Of a stretch of 64,000 nt of DNA, positions 33,022 through 41,715 are shown in pieces. Location of the stretch: positions 1-64,000 of the forward strand of contig SVEC01000002.1 in the NCBI GenBank assembly GCA_015057555.1, in the 5' to 3' direction. Each line of letters begins with the position of its first letter. Position 1 is the stretch's first letter. Position numbers and translations under genes: made by a program. The notes under the pieces were generated by a model. The model was given only the letters and a program-made list of their open reading frames with translations, was not told where the DNA came from and did not search any database. Origin of the DNA: Lachnospiraceae bacterium. GTDB taxonomy: Bacteria; Bacillota; Clostridia; Lachnospirales; Lachnospiraceae.

Positions 33022-34470
33022 TTAAATCTCTCTTTCTCCTAAATAGTAAAATCCTTTACATGATAAAAGCTTAACAGGTACTATATGTCCTATCAAACTA
33101 CTCTCACCTTCAAAATGAACTGTAATATTTTCTTCAGTTCTGCCTGTAACAAGATTTTTATCCTGATGATTAATTTCTTCAACCAATACATCCTTTGTTA
33201 CATTCTCATAACGACCTACTCTCTTGTAGGATATTTCATTGACAGTCTTAAGCAATCTATTAAATCTATCCTTTACCACATCCTCAGGAATCTGATTATC
33301 CATAGTGGAAGCAGGGGTTCCTGTTCGCTTAGAATATATAAAGGTGTAGGCTTGATCATATTCAACCTTTTCCACAACATCTAAGGTTTCTAGAAAATCC
33401 TCCTCAGTTTCCCCAGGAAATCCTACGATAATATCTGTAGTAATAGAAACATCCGGCATAGCCTTCCTAATTCTTTTAACAAGATTTAAATACTGCTCCT
33501 TGGTATATCTTCTATTCATCTTAGCAAGTATATCTGTTGAGCCAGACTGTACCGGTAGATGAATATGCTTGCATACTTTAGGTTCTCTGGCCATAACAGC
33601 TATCAAATCATCAGACAAGTCCTTAGGATGACTTGTCATGAATCTAATTCTCTCAAGACCCTCTATTCCACAAACCATAGTAAGAAGCTCAGGAAATGTA
33701 ATCTTTTCTTCCTCTGGCACTCTAACTATCTTGCCGTCTTCATAATCATATATCATACCGTAGGAATTTACATTCTGACCTAAGAGCATTACCTCTTTTA
33801 CGCCTTTGCTTACTATATCTCTTATTTCAGCAAGTATATCCTCCGCAGGTCTACTTTTTTCACGACCTCTAACATATGGAACTATGCAATAGCTACAGAA
33901 ATTGTTACAGCCGTACATTATATTAACTCCTGATTTGAAGGAATACTTTCTCTTCTGCGGAAGCTTCTCTACTGTATCATAGCTTTTATCAAGTATCTCA
34001 AATATTCTCTCACCATTTGAAATCTTATTATATATAAGCTCAGCAAGCTTATATATATTATGAGTTCCAAAAACTATATCAACTATCTTATACTTGTCCT
34101 TAATTGTCTCAACAACATGAGGCTCCTGCATCATACATCCACACAGAGCAATCATCATATGCGGTTTCTTCTTTTTTAAACTCTTAAGATGGCCCAAATG
34201 ACCATAAAGCTTCTTGTTTGCATTCTCTCGAACAGTACAGGTGTTAAAGATAACAAAATCTGCATCCTCCCCATCAACCTCTTCAAAACCTATAGTTTCA
34301 AGAATACCTTTTAATTTATCTGAGTCATGGGCATTCATCTGGCAACCAAAGGTAACAACAGAATACGTAATAACTTCCTTGTTTTTCTTAAAATCAAGAA
34401 CAAGCTCCTTACATCTATCCATGTAATAATACTGTCTATCAGGTTCCATTACAGGTATATTTGTATTCAT
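33022..34470 (-). CDS. miaB: tRNA-2-methylthio-N6-dimethylallyladenosine synthase
   Basis: The 482-residue protein has an N-terminal UPF0004 domain (TFGCQMNAHDSDKLKG, FNTCTVRENA, CGCMMQ) and the radical SAM motif CNNFCSYCIVPYVRGREKSRP. A C-terminal TRAM domain (about 415-480) completes it. It methylthiolates i6A37, finishing the modification started by MiaA. I use ATG 34470 behind AAAGGATG; an ATG three codons upstream has no spacing for a ribosome site. A consensus promoter lies at 34521-34549. Confidence 0.95.
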   Translation of the reverse strand: MNTNIPVMEPDRQYYYMDRCKELVLDFKKNKEVITYSVVTFGCQMNAHDSDKLKGILETIGFEEVDGEDADFVIFNTCTVRENANKKLYGHLGHLKSLKKKKPHMMIALCGCMMQEPHVVETIKDKYKIVDIVFGTHNIYKLAELIYNKISNGERIFEILDKSYDTVEKLPQKRKYSFKSGVNIMYGCNNFCSYCIVPYVRGREKSRPAEDILAEIRDIVSKGVKEVMLLGQNVNSYGMIYDYEDGKIVRVPEEEKITFPELLTMVCGIEGLERIRFMTSHPKDLSDDLIAVMAREPKVCKHIHLPVQSGSTDILAKMNRRYTKEQYLNLVKRIRKAMPDVSITTDIIVGFPGETEEDFLETLDVVEKVEYDQAYTFIYSKRTGTPASTMDNQIPEDVVKDRFNRLLKTVNEISYKRVGRYENVTKDVLVEEINHQDKNLVTGRTEENITVHFEGESSLIGHIVPVKLLSCKGFYYLGEREI

Positions 34471-34520
34471 AAAATACATCCTTTCTAAAGGAAATCATAA
34501 ATTAAGTCATTAACTGTTTA

Positions 34521-34549
34521 ATTATAAGATAATTGACTGAATTTTTCAA
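34521..34549 (-). promoter_or_regulatory. sigma-A promoter of miaB
   Basis: On the minus strand TTGAAA (34549-34544), 17 bases, and TATAAT (34526-34521) make a near-consensus promoter about 50 bases before the miaB start. Just upstream is a perfect tandem 12-base repeat, AATAATTGGAGT at 34562-34573 and 34574-34585, of unknown meaning. Confidence 0.75.
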
Positions 34550-34606
34550 TATTTACAAGCAAATAATTGGAGTAATAATTGGAGTAACGATATTAAATTT
34601 TCAAAC

Positions 34607-34648
34607 AAAAAAAGGAGGACCAACTTATGTAATATAAGTCAGCCCTAA
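34607..34648 (-). terminator. terminator of yneA
   Basis: On the minus strand GGGCTGACTTAT pairs with ATAAGTTGGTCC (including G-T wobbles) and is followed by TCCTTTTTTT. It lies 25 bases after the yneA-like stop and isolates it from miaB. Confidence 0.7.
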
Positions 34649-34672
34649 AGGTATGGAAAATTATGTAAAACC

Positions 34673-34993
34673 CTACGGTGCATAGTATGGCACCACCAGA
34701 GTTGCACCGCAAAAGATTTTATCACTTGTTAAACCATTAAGTTCTTTCACCTCTTTAACATATTCTTCAACTGATGAATATTCCTCGGAAATATACAAAT
34801 CAGCAATACTCCAAAGGGAATCCCCCTCTTTAATATCAATACATATAAAATACTTCTGATTAGAGGTTGACGCACTAACCTTACCTGTATCATTAAAGCT
34901 ACTAAAAAAGCAAACACCCAATGTCAGTAACACACACAAACTAACCATAAACAGCTTAATATTACTATAAAATTTCTTAACTACTCTCTCCAT
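34673..34993 (-). CDS. yneA: LysM-domain SOS cell-division inhibitor (YneA-like)
   Basis: The 106-residue protein has a short basic start, one membrane helix (about residues 12-31) and an extracellular LysM domain (about 47-103, IDIKEGDSLWSIADLYI...GATLVVPYY). Length, topology and domain match YneA, the Firmicute protein that halts division during the SOS response in place of SulA. Three LexA-box-like sequences cover its promoter (35075-35146), which strongly supports the assignment. lexA itself, often divergent from yneA, is not next to it; the neighbour is a TtcA-like gene. Confidence 0.82.
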   Translation of the reverse strand: MERVVKKFYSNIKLFMVSLCVLLTLGVCFFSSFNDTGKVSASTSNQKYFICIDIKEGDSLWSIADLYISEEYSSVEEYVKEVKELNGLTSDKIFCGATLVVPYYAP

Positions 34994-35074
34994 AATATTA
35001 TCTCCTCCAAACTTATATCTTCTCTCTTGATAAAATTAATTTTTATATAATTATAATATTAATTCAGTCCTGAC

Positions 35075-35146
35075 CGAACTGTTGTTCTATTTGTATTATA
35101 TATTGCGAACAAACGTTTGTCAACATATTTTTAGAACAAATATTCG
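35075..35146 (-). promoter_or_regulatory. consensus promoter of yneA with three LexA boxes
   Basis: Minus-strand promoter: TTGACA (35123-35118), a 17-base spacer and TATAAT (35100-35095), a perfect sigma-A match. Firmicute LexA boxes have the form CGAAC-N4-GTTCG. CGAACTGTTGTTCT is at 35075-35088 over the start site. CGAACAAACGTTTG is at 35106-35119 in the spacer, touching the -35. AGAACAAATATTCG is at 35133-35146 upstream. LexA would therefore block transcription until DNA damage. Confidence 0.82.
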
Positions 35147-35230
35147 ATTCGTTGTTGTTAAATATCATAAAATATATCTTAATCAAAATATAATATTTAA
35201 ACAGTCCAATAAACATACCTCGATTTATAC

Positions 35231-35260
35231 TTTACACTATTATTTTTCATATGATATACT
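35231..35260 (+). promoter_or_regulatory. promoter of the ttcA-like gene
   Basis: TTTACA (35231-35236), 18 bases, then TATACT (35255-35260) with an extended TG dinucleotide (TGATATACT). The start codon follows 31 bases later. The LexA boxes lie more than 80 bases upstream, so they probably act only on yneA. Confidence 0.65.
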
Positions 35261-35291
35261 ACCAATTGTAATTTATTTATCAGGAGGATTT

Positions 35292-36026
35292 ATGAAGCTT
35301 CAGAAGTTACTTAGTCACACTAGACGAGCTATAGATACATATCAAATGATTGATGAAGGCGATAAAATCGCAATAGGAATTTCTGGTGGTAAGGATAGCC
35401 TGGCACTTCTCTACGGTATGGCTCATCTCAGACGCTTTTATCCAAAAAAATTTGAGATAATAGCAATCACCATAGACTTAGGGTACCCTGGCTTTCATAC
35501 TGATAAGATAGATCAATTGTGTAAGGAATTAGATGTTCCATACTATGTAGAAAAAACCGAAATATATGACATAATATTTAACTATAGAAAGGAAAGTAAT
35601 CCTTGCTCTCTATGCGCAAAGATGAGAAAAGGAGCTCTAAACGATAAAATCAAAGAATTAGGATGTAACAAATTTGCCTATGCACATCATAAGGATGATA
35701 TAATTGAAACATTTTTCATGTCTCTTATTTTTGAAGGTAGAATCCACACCTTTTCGCCAGTTACCTATCTTGACAGAAGTAATCTTACTATGATTAGACC
35801 ACTTATGTTCTGTAACGAAGGTGAGATTGCCGCTTTTGAGCGAGCCATTAAGCTACCTGTTGTTACAGCAAAATGTCCTGCTGATGGATATACAAAGCGA
35901 GAATATGCAAAACAGCATATTAAAGCTCTTGAACAAGAAAATCCTGGATGCAAAGAAAAGATATTTTCTGCAATATGCAATGCCAACCTAGAAGGTTGGC
36001 CAGAGCCTATCAAAAGACAAAGATAA
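35292..36026 (+). CDS. TtcA-like PP-loop tRNA thiolation enzyme
   Basis: The 244-residue protein has the PP-loop ATP-binding motif GISGGKDSLALL near residue 32, a CSLC pair (NPCSLCAKMRKGAL) and a later Cys in TAKCPADGY. Three cysteines in this arrangement bind the iron-sulfur cluster in TtcA, which makes 2-thiocytidine at tRNA position 32. Related families use the same fold, so the exact substrate is inferred. ATG 35292 follows CAGGAGGATTT; longer upstream frames cover the promoter and are not credible. Confidence 0.83.
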   Translation: MKLQKLLSHTRRAIDTYQMIDEGDKIAIGISGGKDSLALLYGMAHLRRFYPKKFEIIAITIDLGYPGFHTDKIDQLCKELDVPYYVEKTEIYDIIFNYRKESNPCSLCAKMRKGALNDKIKELGCNKFAYAHHKDDIIETFFMSLIFEGRIHTFSPVTYLDRSNLTMIRPLMFCNEGEIAAFERAIKLPVVTAKCPADGYTKREYAKQHIKALEQENPGCKEKIFSAICNANLEGWPEPIKRQR

Positions 36027-36084
36027 AATAAACCTGAGTATTGTAAGCTACGTAGTTAAGCTACAAACACTCAGGTTATTTATT
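36024..36084. terminator. bidirectional terminator between ttcA-like gene and recU
   Basis: An AT-rich stem around CCTGAGT/ACTCAGG with an inner TTGTA-GCTA repeat and TTATTTATTT tail separates the convergent genes. The plus-strand stop codon is within its left flank and the end of recU lies at its right flank. Confidence 0.65.
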
Positions 36085-36612
36085 TCTATCACTTAAATCT
36101 AATTGCAAGCCCTTTAAATAATGAACCAATGCTCCAGATTCACTTTTGATAAAGTATTTTGGATTAAGCTCATCATAGGAAAAGTACTTCGGATGTCCCT
36201 CATTTACTCTGTCCAAATACCCTAAAAGCTCCGAAAACCTCATATAATAAAACTCATTTTTATGGGTGAACATAACTATTAGAAAGCTAATACCATCCTG
36301 CTTCTCAAAATCTTTCATAAACTCAATCTGATGCTCATGTATGTTTCTAAGAGAAAACTTATCCACTGCACATTCCTTTGCATCAAAGCAGATTGGAACA
36401 CCTTGTATTACACCAATATAATCAACAGTGGAATCCTTCTCAAAATAAGCAAGCGAAATATTACCATTTTCCTTGTCTATCTTAACCGGAGTAATAGGTG
36501 TTGGAATCTTCTGAACTAAACCTAAGCCCTTTTCTCTATATAATTCGTTAGTTATATTAATAAGCTCCTCTAAGGTTGAGCCTCTTAATCCTCTAGAATT
36601 CCAGGTTGCCAT
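36076..36612 (-). CDS. recU: Holliday junction resolvase RecU-like
   Basis: The 178-residue protein matches the RecU family: N-terminal WNSRGLRGSTLEELINITN, catalytic core STVDYIGV...CFDAKECA, and HQIEFMKDFE. RecU resolves four-way recombination junctions; RuvAB (59328-60960) provides branch migration. Here recU is not next to a penicillin-binding protein gene as in Bacillus. ATG 36612 follows AGAGGT. Confidence 0.85.
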   Translation of the reverse strand: MATWNSRGLRGSTLEELINITNELYREKGLGLVQKIPTPITPVKIDKENGNISLAYFEKDSTVDYIGVIQGVPICFDAKECAVDKFSLRNIHEHQIEFMKDFEKQDGISFLIVMFTHKNEFYYMRFSELLGYLDRVNEGHPKYFSYDELNPKYFIKSESGALVHYLKGLQLDLSDRNK

Positions 36613-36649
36613 ATATACCTCTTTATCTCATTTACTATAATTACTCTTA

Positions 36650-37660
36650 TCAAATTATGGATTTAACATCCAGCTTCTCACCCTCGCAGATTTTAATAAA
36701 TATTTCAGGCAAAGGATCATTTATAACTAGGTTATCACTAAGCTTAACTATACCTGCATGTAACAAATGTGTCTTAAGCCTGTATTTATCCTTCATATAA
36801 GAATTATAGGTTTTATCTCCATATTTCATATCTCCAGCTAACGGAAAGCCAAGATGCTTTAAATGCGCTCTTATCTGGTGAGACTTTCCCGTAATAAGCT
36901 TTATTTTAAGCAAGGTACTCTTCTTATTAGTTGATATAGGTATAAATTCAGTTACTATCTTAGAGTAATCCCTGAAATTTAAATCCCCATGCTTATTCAT
37001 AGTTATAAAATCTTCACAGGTAATAACCTTAGACAAATTTTTATCACTGTCCTTACTAATATAAGCTTCACAGGTAATATTGTTTTTTAACTCACCTTTT
37101 ACTATAGTAAAGTAATATTTATCTATACTCCTATCCTTTAATACCCTTGATAAATACTGACTTCCCTTTAGGGTAATTCCTGCCAATATAATTCCCGAGG
37201 TGTTTTTGTCTAATCTATTACAAACTGATGGCTTAAAGGTTTCACTATGATTATAGCTATCACTAGAAGCCACATAGTCAACTATGGCTTCATTTATAGA
37301 ATAATCCTCCTTATTAGCCTTTTGAGACAAAATCCCTGGTTCCTTATGAACAGCCATAATATCACTATCCTCATAAAGAATTTTTAAATTTCGAGATAAA
37401 TTAGTAACCCATGACTTATCACTAGTAACCAAACCCTTATCACCTTTAAATTTGGCAATGGTTTCATCAGCAAGATATAATTTAATCACATCTCCCGATT
37501 TAATAATCTCGTCTCCTTGAGCTTTTTTATCATTTAAGACAATATTCTTTTTTCTAAGCATTTTATACACAAATGATGAGGGTGCAAGGCTTAAGTACTT
37601 CATAAGATACTTATTTAATCTTTGACCAGCATCACCATCCTTAATGTTTATCTCTACCAT
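36650..37660 (-). CDS. RluA-family pseudouridine synthase, RluC-like
   Basis: The 336-residue protein has an N-terminal S4 domain (about 1-65) and an RluA-type catalytic domain with the active-site sequence CNRLDKNTSG (usual HRLDxxTSG; the His is Asn) and GKSHQIRAHLKHLG. It probably modifies uridine in 23S rRNA, but the site is not determinable. Its second half carries the KYYFTIVKG pattern of RluC-type proteins. A second paralogue is rluD at 8184-9140. Confidence 0.85.
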   Translation of the reverse strand: MVEINIKDGDAGQRLNKYLMKYLSLAPSSFVYKMLRKKNIVLNDKKAQGDEIIKSGDVIKLYLADETIAKFKGDKGLVTSDKSWVTNLSRNLKILYEDSDIMAVHKEPGILSQKANKEDYSINEAIVDYVASSDSYNHSETFKPSVCNRLDKNTSGIILAGITLKGSQYLSRVLKDRSIDKYYFTIVKGELKNNITCEAYISKDSDKNLSKVITCEDFITMNKHGDLNFRDYSKIVTEFIPISTNKKSTLLKIKLITGKSHQIRAHLKHLGFPLAGDMKYGDKTYNSYMKDKYRLKTHLLHAGIVKLSDNLVINDPLPEIFIKICEGEKLDVKSII

Positions 37661-37662
37661 AG

Positions 37663-38238
37663 TTAAACACCTGCTGAAAGAATTTCCTCTCTAATATGTC
37701 TGTCAATTAGCTTATTATTATCATTAGGCTCACTGACTGAATTAATCTTCTTAATGTATTCCTCAATATTATCAAATGTAGTTATCTTATACTTGTACTT
37801 TTGGCTTGTAATACTATCATTAATCCATTTTTCGTAATCTTTCTTCTTGTCTGAGTAATCTTTATTTAGTACAAGCGCATAAATTTTACCATTTTTGATA
37901 AGCATAGAATGATAAAACTTGATTCCTTCGTATTGTGAAATAGTAATATCAAACATTAGACAACTATCCTTTGCCTTATAGTTATTAGAAATTTTAGCAT
38001 GCTTATCAAAGGAAAGGGAGTTATATTTTGCCACAATAATGTATGCTATAAGAAATTTGGCTAAAGGCAGGGATAATAATATAGCAATAACAATAATAAC
38101 TCTTGAGGTATCACCAAACATAATAATAGTACCAATAACAACTGCGGCAAGCATAATTGATAAAATACCTACAACTAATAATTTTGATAATTTATAGTAT
38201 TTTAAATAGCCATATTCTCCTTTGTTTACCTTGTTCAT
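37663..38238 (-). CDS. hypothetical membrane protein, 191 aa
   Basis: No family is recognised. Two adjacent membrane helices lie at about residues 22-42 and 46-67 after a short basic start. The rest is a soluble charged domain with beta-strand character (SCLMFDITISQYEGIKFYHSMLIKNGKIYALVLNKDY). I use ATG 38238 behind GGAGAA; a frame to 38265 overlaps the SDR gene without a ribosome site. It sits between SDR and pseudouridine synthase genes without clear functional relation. Confidence 0.7.
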   Translation of the reverse strand: MNKVNKGEYGYLKYYKLSKLLVVGILSIMLAAVVIGTIIMFGDTSRVIIVIAILLSLPLAKFLIAYIIVAKYNSLSFDKHAKISNNYKAKDSCLMFDITISQYEGIKFYHSMLIKNGKIYALVLNKDYSDKKKDYEKWINDSITSQKYKYKITTFDNIEEYIKKINSVSEPNDNNKLIDRHIREEILSAGV

Positions 38239-38261
38239 AATAATTCTCCAAATTAAAGTAA

Positions 38262-39017
38262 TCAACTAAAAAATTTAAGCATAAATTCGTGAGGAATAAT
38301 CTTACTTACAACTCTAAAGCTCTTCATAAGAACTCCATACACAGACACTGCTTTCCCATGAAAGCCATCCTTCAACGCAAGCTCAACAACCTTATCCGCC
38401 TTAGCCATACTAAGCTTTTTATATAGCTTGACTGTATTATATTTCTCAGCAACATCAAAAAACTCTGTCTTGACCGGGCCTGGACAAACAGCTGTTACAG
38501 AAATATTTCTACTTTTTAGCTCCTTATTAAGTGCCCTAGACAAGCTTAGTACATAAGACTTGCTTGCTGCATAGGTTGAAAAAGAAGGCTGTGGCAAAAA
38601 TGCAGCAGATGATGCCAAATTAAATATATTTCCTCTACTGCATGTCATATAAGGTAATACCAAATCAATCATCCTAGTAAGAGCCACACAGTTAACCTTA
38701 CACATACCTACATTGTCATCTCCAACTTCACTGAAATGACCAATAATACCATATCCGGCAGAATTAACCAAAACTCTAACCTCTGGCTTCTCCTGAATAA
38801 GAAGCATTTTGAATCTAATCATATCAGCCTCATCAGATATATCACACTTGATTGGTTTAATTTGAATATTTTCAATTTCCTTTGATAATTCTTCCAACCT
38901 ATCAATTCTTCTAGCCATAACCCAGATTTCATCTATAGATTTGAACCTTTTACTAATTTGATATACAAATTCTCTTCCCATACCAGAGGAAGCTCCGGTA
39001 ACAATTGCTATTTTCAT
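38262..39017 (-). CDS. short-chain dehydrogenase/reductase
   Basis: The 251-residue protein has the SDR fold: nucleotide-binding TGASSGMG, NSAGYG, catalytic Ser in NLASSAAF and YAASK. An Arg-Arg pair at the end of the second strand (VMARRIDR) favours NADP over NAD. Substrate is unknown. The C-terminus is hydrophobic, as in DltE-like and YqjQ-like SDR enzymes. ATG 39017 follows GGAGG and overlaps the stop of the methyltransferase gene by four bases. Confidence 0.85.
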   Translation of the reverse strand: MKIAIVTGASSGMGREFVYQISKRFKSIDEIWVMARRIDRLEELSKEIENIQIKPIKCDISDEADMIRFKMLLIQEKPEVRVLVNSAGYGIIGHFSEVGDDNVGMCKVNCVALTRMIDLVLPYMTCSRGNIFNLASSAAFLPQPSFSTYAASKSYVLSLSRALNKELKSRNISVTAVCPGPVKTEFFDVAEKYNTVKLYKKLSMAKADKVVELALKDGFHGKAVSVYGVLMKSFRVVSKIIPHEFMLKFFS

Positions 39018-40384
39018 GACATTAACCTCCAACCAGGTAAATATTTATTCTTTAATACACCATTGTTAAGTTTGCCCCAACCAAGAGGATATGAATCAAC
39101 ACAAACTAAAGCCCAACCATTCTTTCCATCAGCCTCTATAGTTTCACCTTTTAAGTACTTATTAACTCTGTCATCATCTGATTTCAAATCAATTATATTA
39201 GAAAAATCAGATGCTTTAAGACTCATAGCAAGTGACTGACTTGGCTCAAAACGATTCTTCTTTACTTCACCAAGATATAGACCACAGCGAAGAATACGTA
39301 AACCTCTAACCGCCGGAAATGTATCCGGAATATAATAAAGCTTATCCTGAGACATTTCTATACGATTAAAATCAAAATCCTTATTCATTAATCCAAAGAA
39401 ATCAATGGTTTCCTTTGTAAGATTAGCCTTCTTTATAGGATAACTTCCATAGTTCAGAGAATTTGACGCCTCTCCCTCTTTCTCAACCAGAGCAACAAAG
39501 TGTCCCTCTCCTTCAATTCTGTGTGGCCAAAGTCTGGCACATTTAATTAGATCTTTATTACCAGCTTCTGACCATTCCGGATGACCATTATCAAAGCCTT
39601 GGAACTTGTCAAAGTCGCATATCTTCAAGGTATCATCTAGGCTAAGAAGGTATTCAACGGATTTTTCATTCTCGAGGGGCGCAAATGTACAGGTGGAATA
39701 TAGAATTTTTCCTCCTGGCTTAAGCATCTTAACGCCCTCTTTTAATATACTTATCTGTAAGTCCCTAAACAACTGATTGCCGTTGTTCTCCCAGGCTGTA
39801 ATCATAGAATTAGATTTTCTAAACATTCCCTCACCGGAACAAGGCGCATCTATTAATATTTTATCAAAATATCCAGCAAATCTTTCTGCAAGCTTATATG
39901 GTGCCTCACTAATAATCAATGAATTTGTGGCTCCAAACACCTCAAGATTCTTAAGTAGGGCTTTAGCTCTTGATGCACTGATATCGTTAGATACAAGGAC
40001 TCCTGTACCATCAAGCTTAGCAGCAAGCTCTGTAGACTTACCACCTGGAGCCGCACATATATCAAGAACTCTGTCACCCTTTTCTATAGGTATAACCGAA
40101 GCAGGTGTCATAGCGCTAGGCTCCTGAATATAATAAAGTCCGGCATAATAGTATGGATGCTTCGATGGCTTATCAAGCTGTTCATCATAATAAAAGCCAT
40201 TACTACACCAGGGAACAGGCTTTAAATGAAAAGGATTAATCTTAAGAAACTCCTCCACACTTATCTTCATTGTATTAATTCTAATACCGTGATGCATTGG
40301 CTTATCAAGACAGGCCTTGTAAGTCTCATATTCAGCACCAAGCAGCTCTATCATATTGTCTTCAAATAACTTAGGTAATTCCAT
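39014..40384 (-). CDS. RsmF/NOL1-family RNA (cytosine-5) methyltransferase
   Basis: The 456-residue protein has the Rossmann SAM-binding motif DICAAPGGKST, the conserved DAPCSGEGMFRK with one catalytic Cys, and STCTFAPLENE with the second. A C-terminal PUA-like region (about 330-456) extends the catalytic core as in RsmF/YebU. It methylates cytosine in rRNA, probably 16S; the position is inferred from the family. It lies between SDR and hflX. Confidence 0.88.
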   Translation of the reverse strand: MELPKLFEDNMIELLGAEYETYKACLDKPMHHGIRINTMKISVEEFLKINPFHLKPVPWCSNGFYYDEQLDKPSKHPYYYAGLYYIQEPSAMTPASVIPIEKGDRVLDICAAPGGKSTELAAKLDGTGVLVSNDISASRAKALLKNLEVFGATNSLIISEAPYKLAERFAGYFDKILIDAPCSGEGMFRKSNSMITAWENNGNQLFRDLQISILKEGVKMLKPGGKILYSTCTFAPLENEKSVEYLLSLDDTLKICDFDKFQGFDNGHPEWSEAGNKDLIKCARLWPHRIEGEGHFVALVEKEGEASNSLNYGSYPIKKANLTKETIDFFGLMNKDFDFNRIEMSQDKLYYIPDTFPAVRGLRILRCGLYLGEVKKNRFEPSQSLAMSLKASDFSNIIDLKSDDDRVNKYLKGETIEADGKNGWALVCVDSYPLGWGKLNNGVLKNKYLPGWRLMS

Positions 40385-40392
40385 AAATCCTA

Positions 40393-41622
40393 TTAAATAT
40401 TAAAGCTTGAATCTACATAAGCCTTAATAAATATACCATCCTCTCTGTATTCCTCCGAAAGTAAGGTTCCTGACTTTCTAATCTTATTAATAATTCCAGC
40501 ATCATTATAAGAAATAAGCTTTTCAACATATCTTCTACATTTGTTAATTTCATCAGCTAAAGTTTCCATAAGCTTATCAAAGCCTATTTCCTTCTTTGCA
40601 GCTATATTTACGATAGAATCAGCTCTAAAATCCTTAATAATTGGAATTTCTTCAACCTTATCTATCTTGTTAAATGCAGTTATAATGGTTTTATTCTCCA
40701 CCCCAAGATTATCCAAGGTCTCATAAACTGTAATGATATGATTATCAGCATGAGGATTTGAAACATCCACCACATGAAGAATAATATCTGCATATTTTGC
40801 TTCCTCTAAGGTTGATCTAAAGGCATTAATTAGATGATGTGGAAGCTTCCTTATAAATCCAACTGTATCAGTTATAATTATCTCCTGACCATTCAATAGC
40901 TTTAGGTTTCTTGATGTAGGATCAAGAGTAGCAAATAGCTTATCCTCCTCTAAAACACCTGCATCTGTAAGATGATTAAGAAGCGTTGATTTACCAGCAT
41001 TGGTATACCCAACTATAGATACAATAGGTAAATCTCCTGCCATTCTCTGCTTACGCATAACATCTCTATGTGACTTAACGTCCTCAAGCTCTCTTTGAAG
41101 CTGTGATATTCTGTCTCTAATTATACGTCTGTCAATCTCCAGCTTCTTCTCACCAGGTCCTCTGGTTCCAATACCACCACCAAGCCTTGAAAGTGAGCTT
41201 CTCATACCTATAAGTCTTGAGGATCTGTATTTTAGCTGAGCAAGCTCAACCTGGATTTTACCTTCTCTGGTTGTAGCCCTACCTGCAAATATATCAAGAA
41301 TAACCATGGTCCTGTCCATAATTTTGGTATCAACAGCCTCTTCAAGATTCTTAAGTTGCATAGGACTAAGCTCATCATCACAAACAACACCTGTTGCACC
41401 TAGATTTTCAACCATTTCTCTAAGCTCTAATGTCTTTCCAGAACCTATATATGTTGCTTTATCAATACCATCCTTTTTCTGTACAAGTCTTCCAACCACG
41501 GTTGCTCCCGCAGTTTTAACTAATTCTTCAAGCTCATCTAAGTTAACCTCAACATCCTCGCCATCATCAAGATCAACACAAAAAAGTATAACCTTTTCCT
41601 CTAAATCTTTATTTTCAAACAT
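40393..41622 (-). CDS. hflX: ribosome-associated GTPase HflX
   Basis: The 409-residue protein has the HflX N-terminal domain (VGRLVQKKDGIDKATYIGSGKTLEL), a linker with GGIGTRGPGEKKLEIDRR, and the GTPase domain with GYTNAGKST, DTVGFI and NKID motifs. HflX binds stalled or stressed 50S/70S ribosomes and splits them. ATG 41622 follows GAGGGTG. An inverted repeat upstream (41649-41693) separates it from the TPR gene. Confidence 0.94.
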   Translation of the reverse strand: MFENKDLEEKVILFCVDLDDGEDVEVNLDELEELVKTAGATVVGRLVQKKDGIDKATYIGSGKTLELREMVENLGATGVVCDDELSPMQLKNLEEAVDTKIMDRTMVILDIFAGRATTREGKIQVELAQLKYRSSRLIGMRSSLSRLGGGIGTRGPGEKKLEIDRRIIRDRISQLQRELEDVKSHRDVMRKQRMAGDLPIVSIVGYTNAGKSTLLNHLTDAGVLEEDKLFATLDPTSRNLKLLNGQEIIITDTVGFIRKLPHHLINAFRSTLEEAKYADIILHVVDVSNPHADNHIITVYETLDNLGVENKTIITAFNKIDKVEEIPIIKDFRADSIVNIAAKKEIGFDKLMETLADEINKCRRYVEKLISYNDAGIINKIRKSGTLLSEEYREDGIFIKAYVDSSFNI

Positions 41623-41648
41623 AATATCACCCTCTCGGTTTACATAAC

Positions 41649-41693
41649 AATATTATGGTTGTCTGTTAACTATCAACAAACAACCATAATATT
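41649..41693. repeat. perfect 14-base inverted repeat between TPR gene and hflX
   Basis: AATATTATGGTTGT (41649-41662) pairs perfectly with 41680-41693, with a GTT/AAC pair closing the loop. No T-run follows on the minus strand. It may be a weak terminator of the TPR gene or an mRNA element ahead of hflX. Confidence 0.5.
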
Positions 41694-41715
41694 AAATATC
41701 ATACAAATCTATTAA

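Noticed and set aside
34562-34585. Possible CRISPR or operator in the tandem 12-base repeat
   Set aside because: Only two adjacent copies without spacers, and the palindromic symmetry of an operator is missing.
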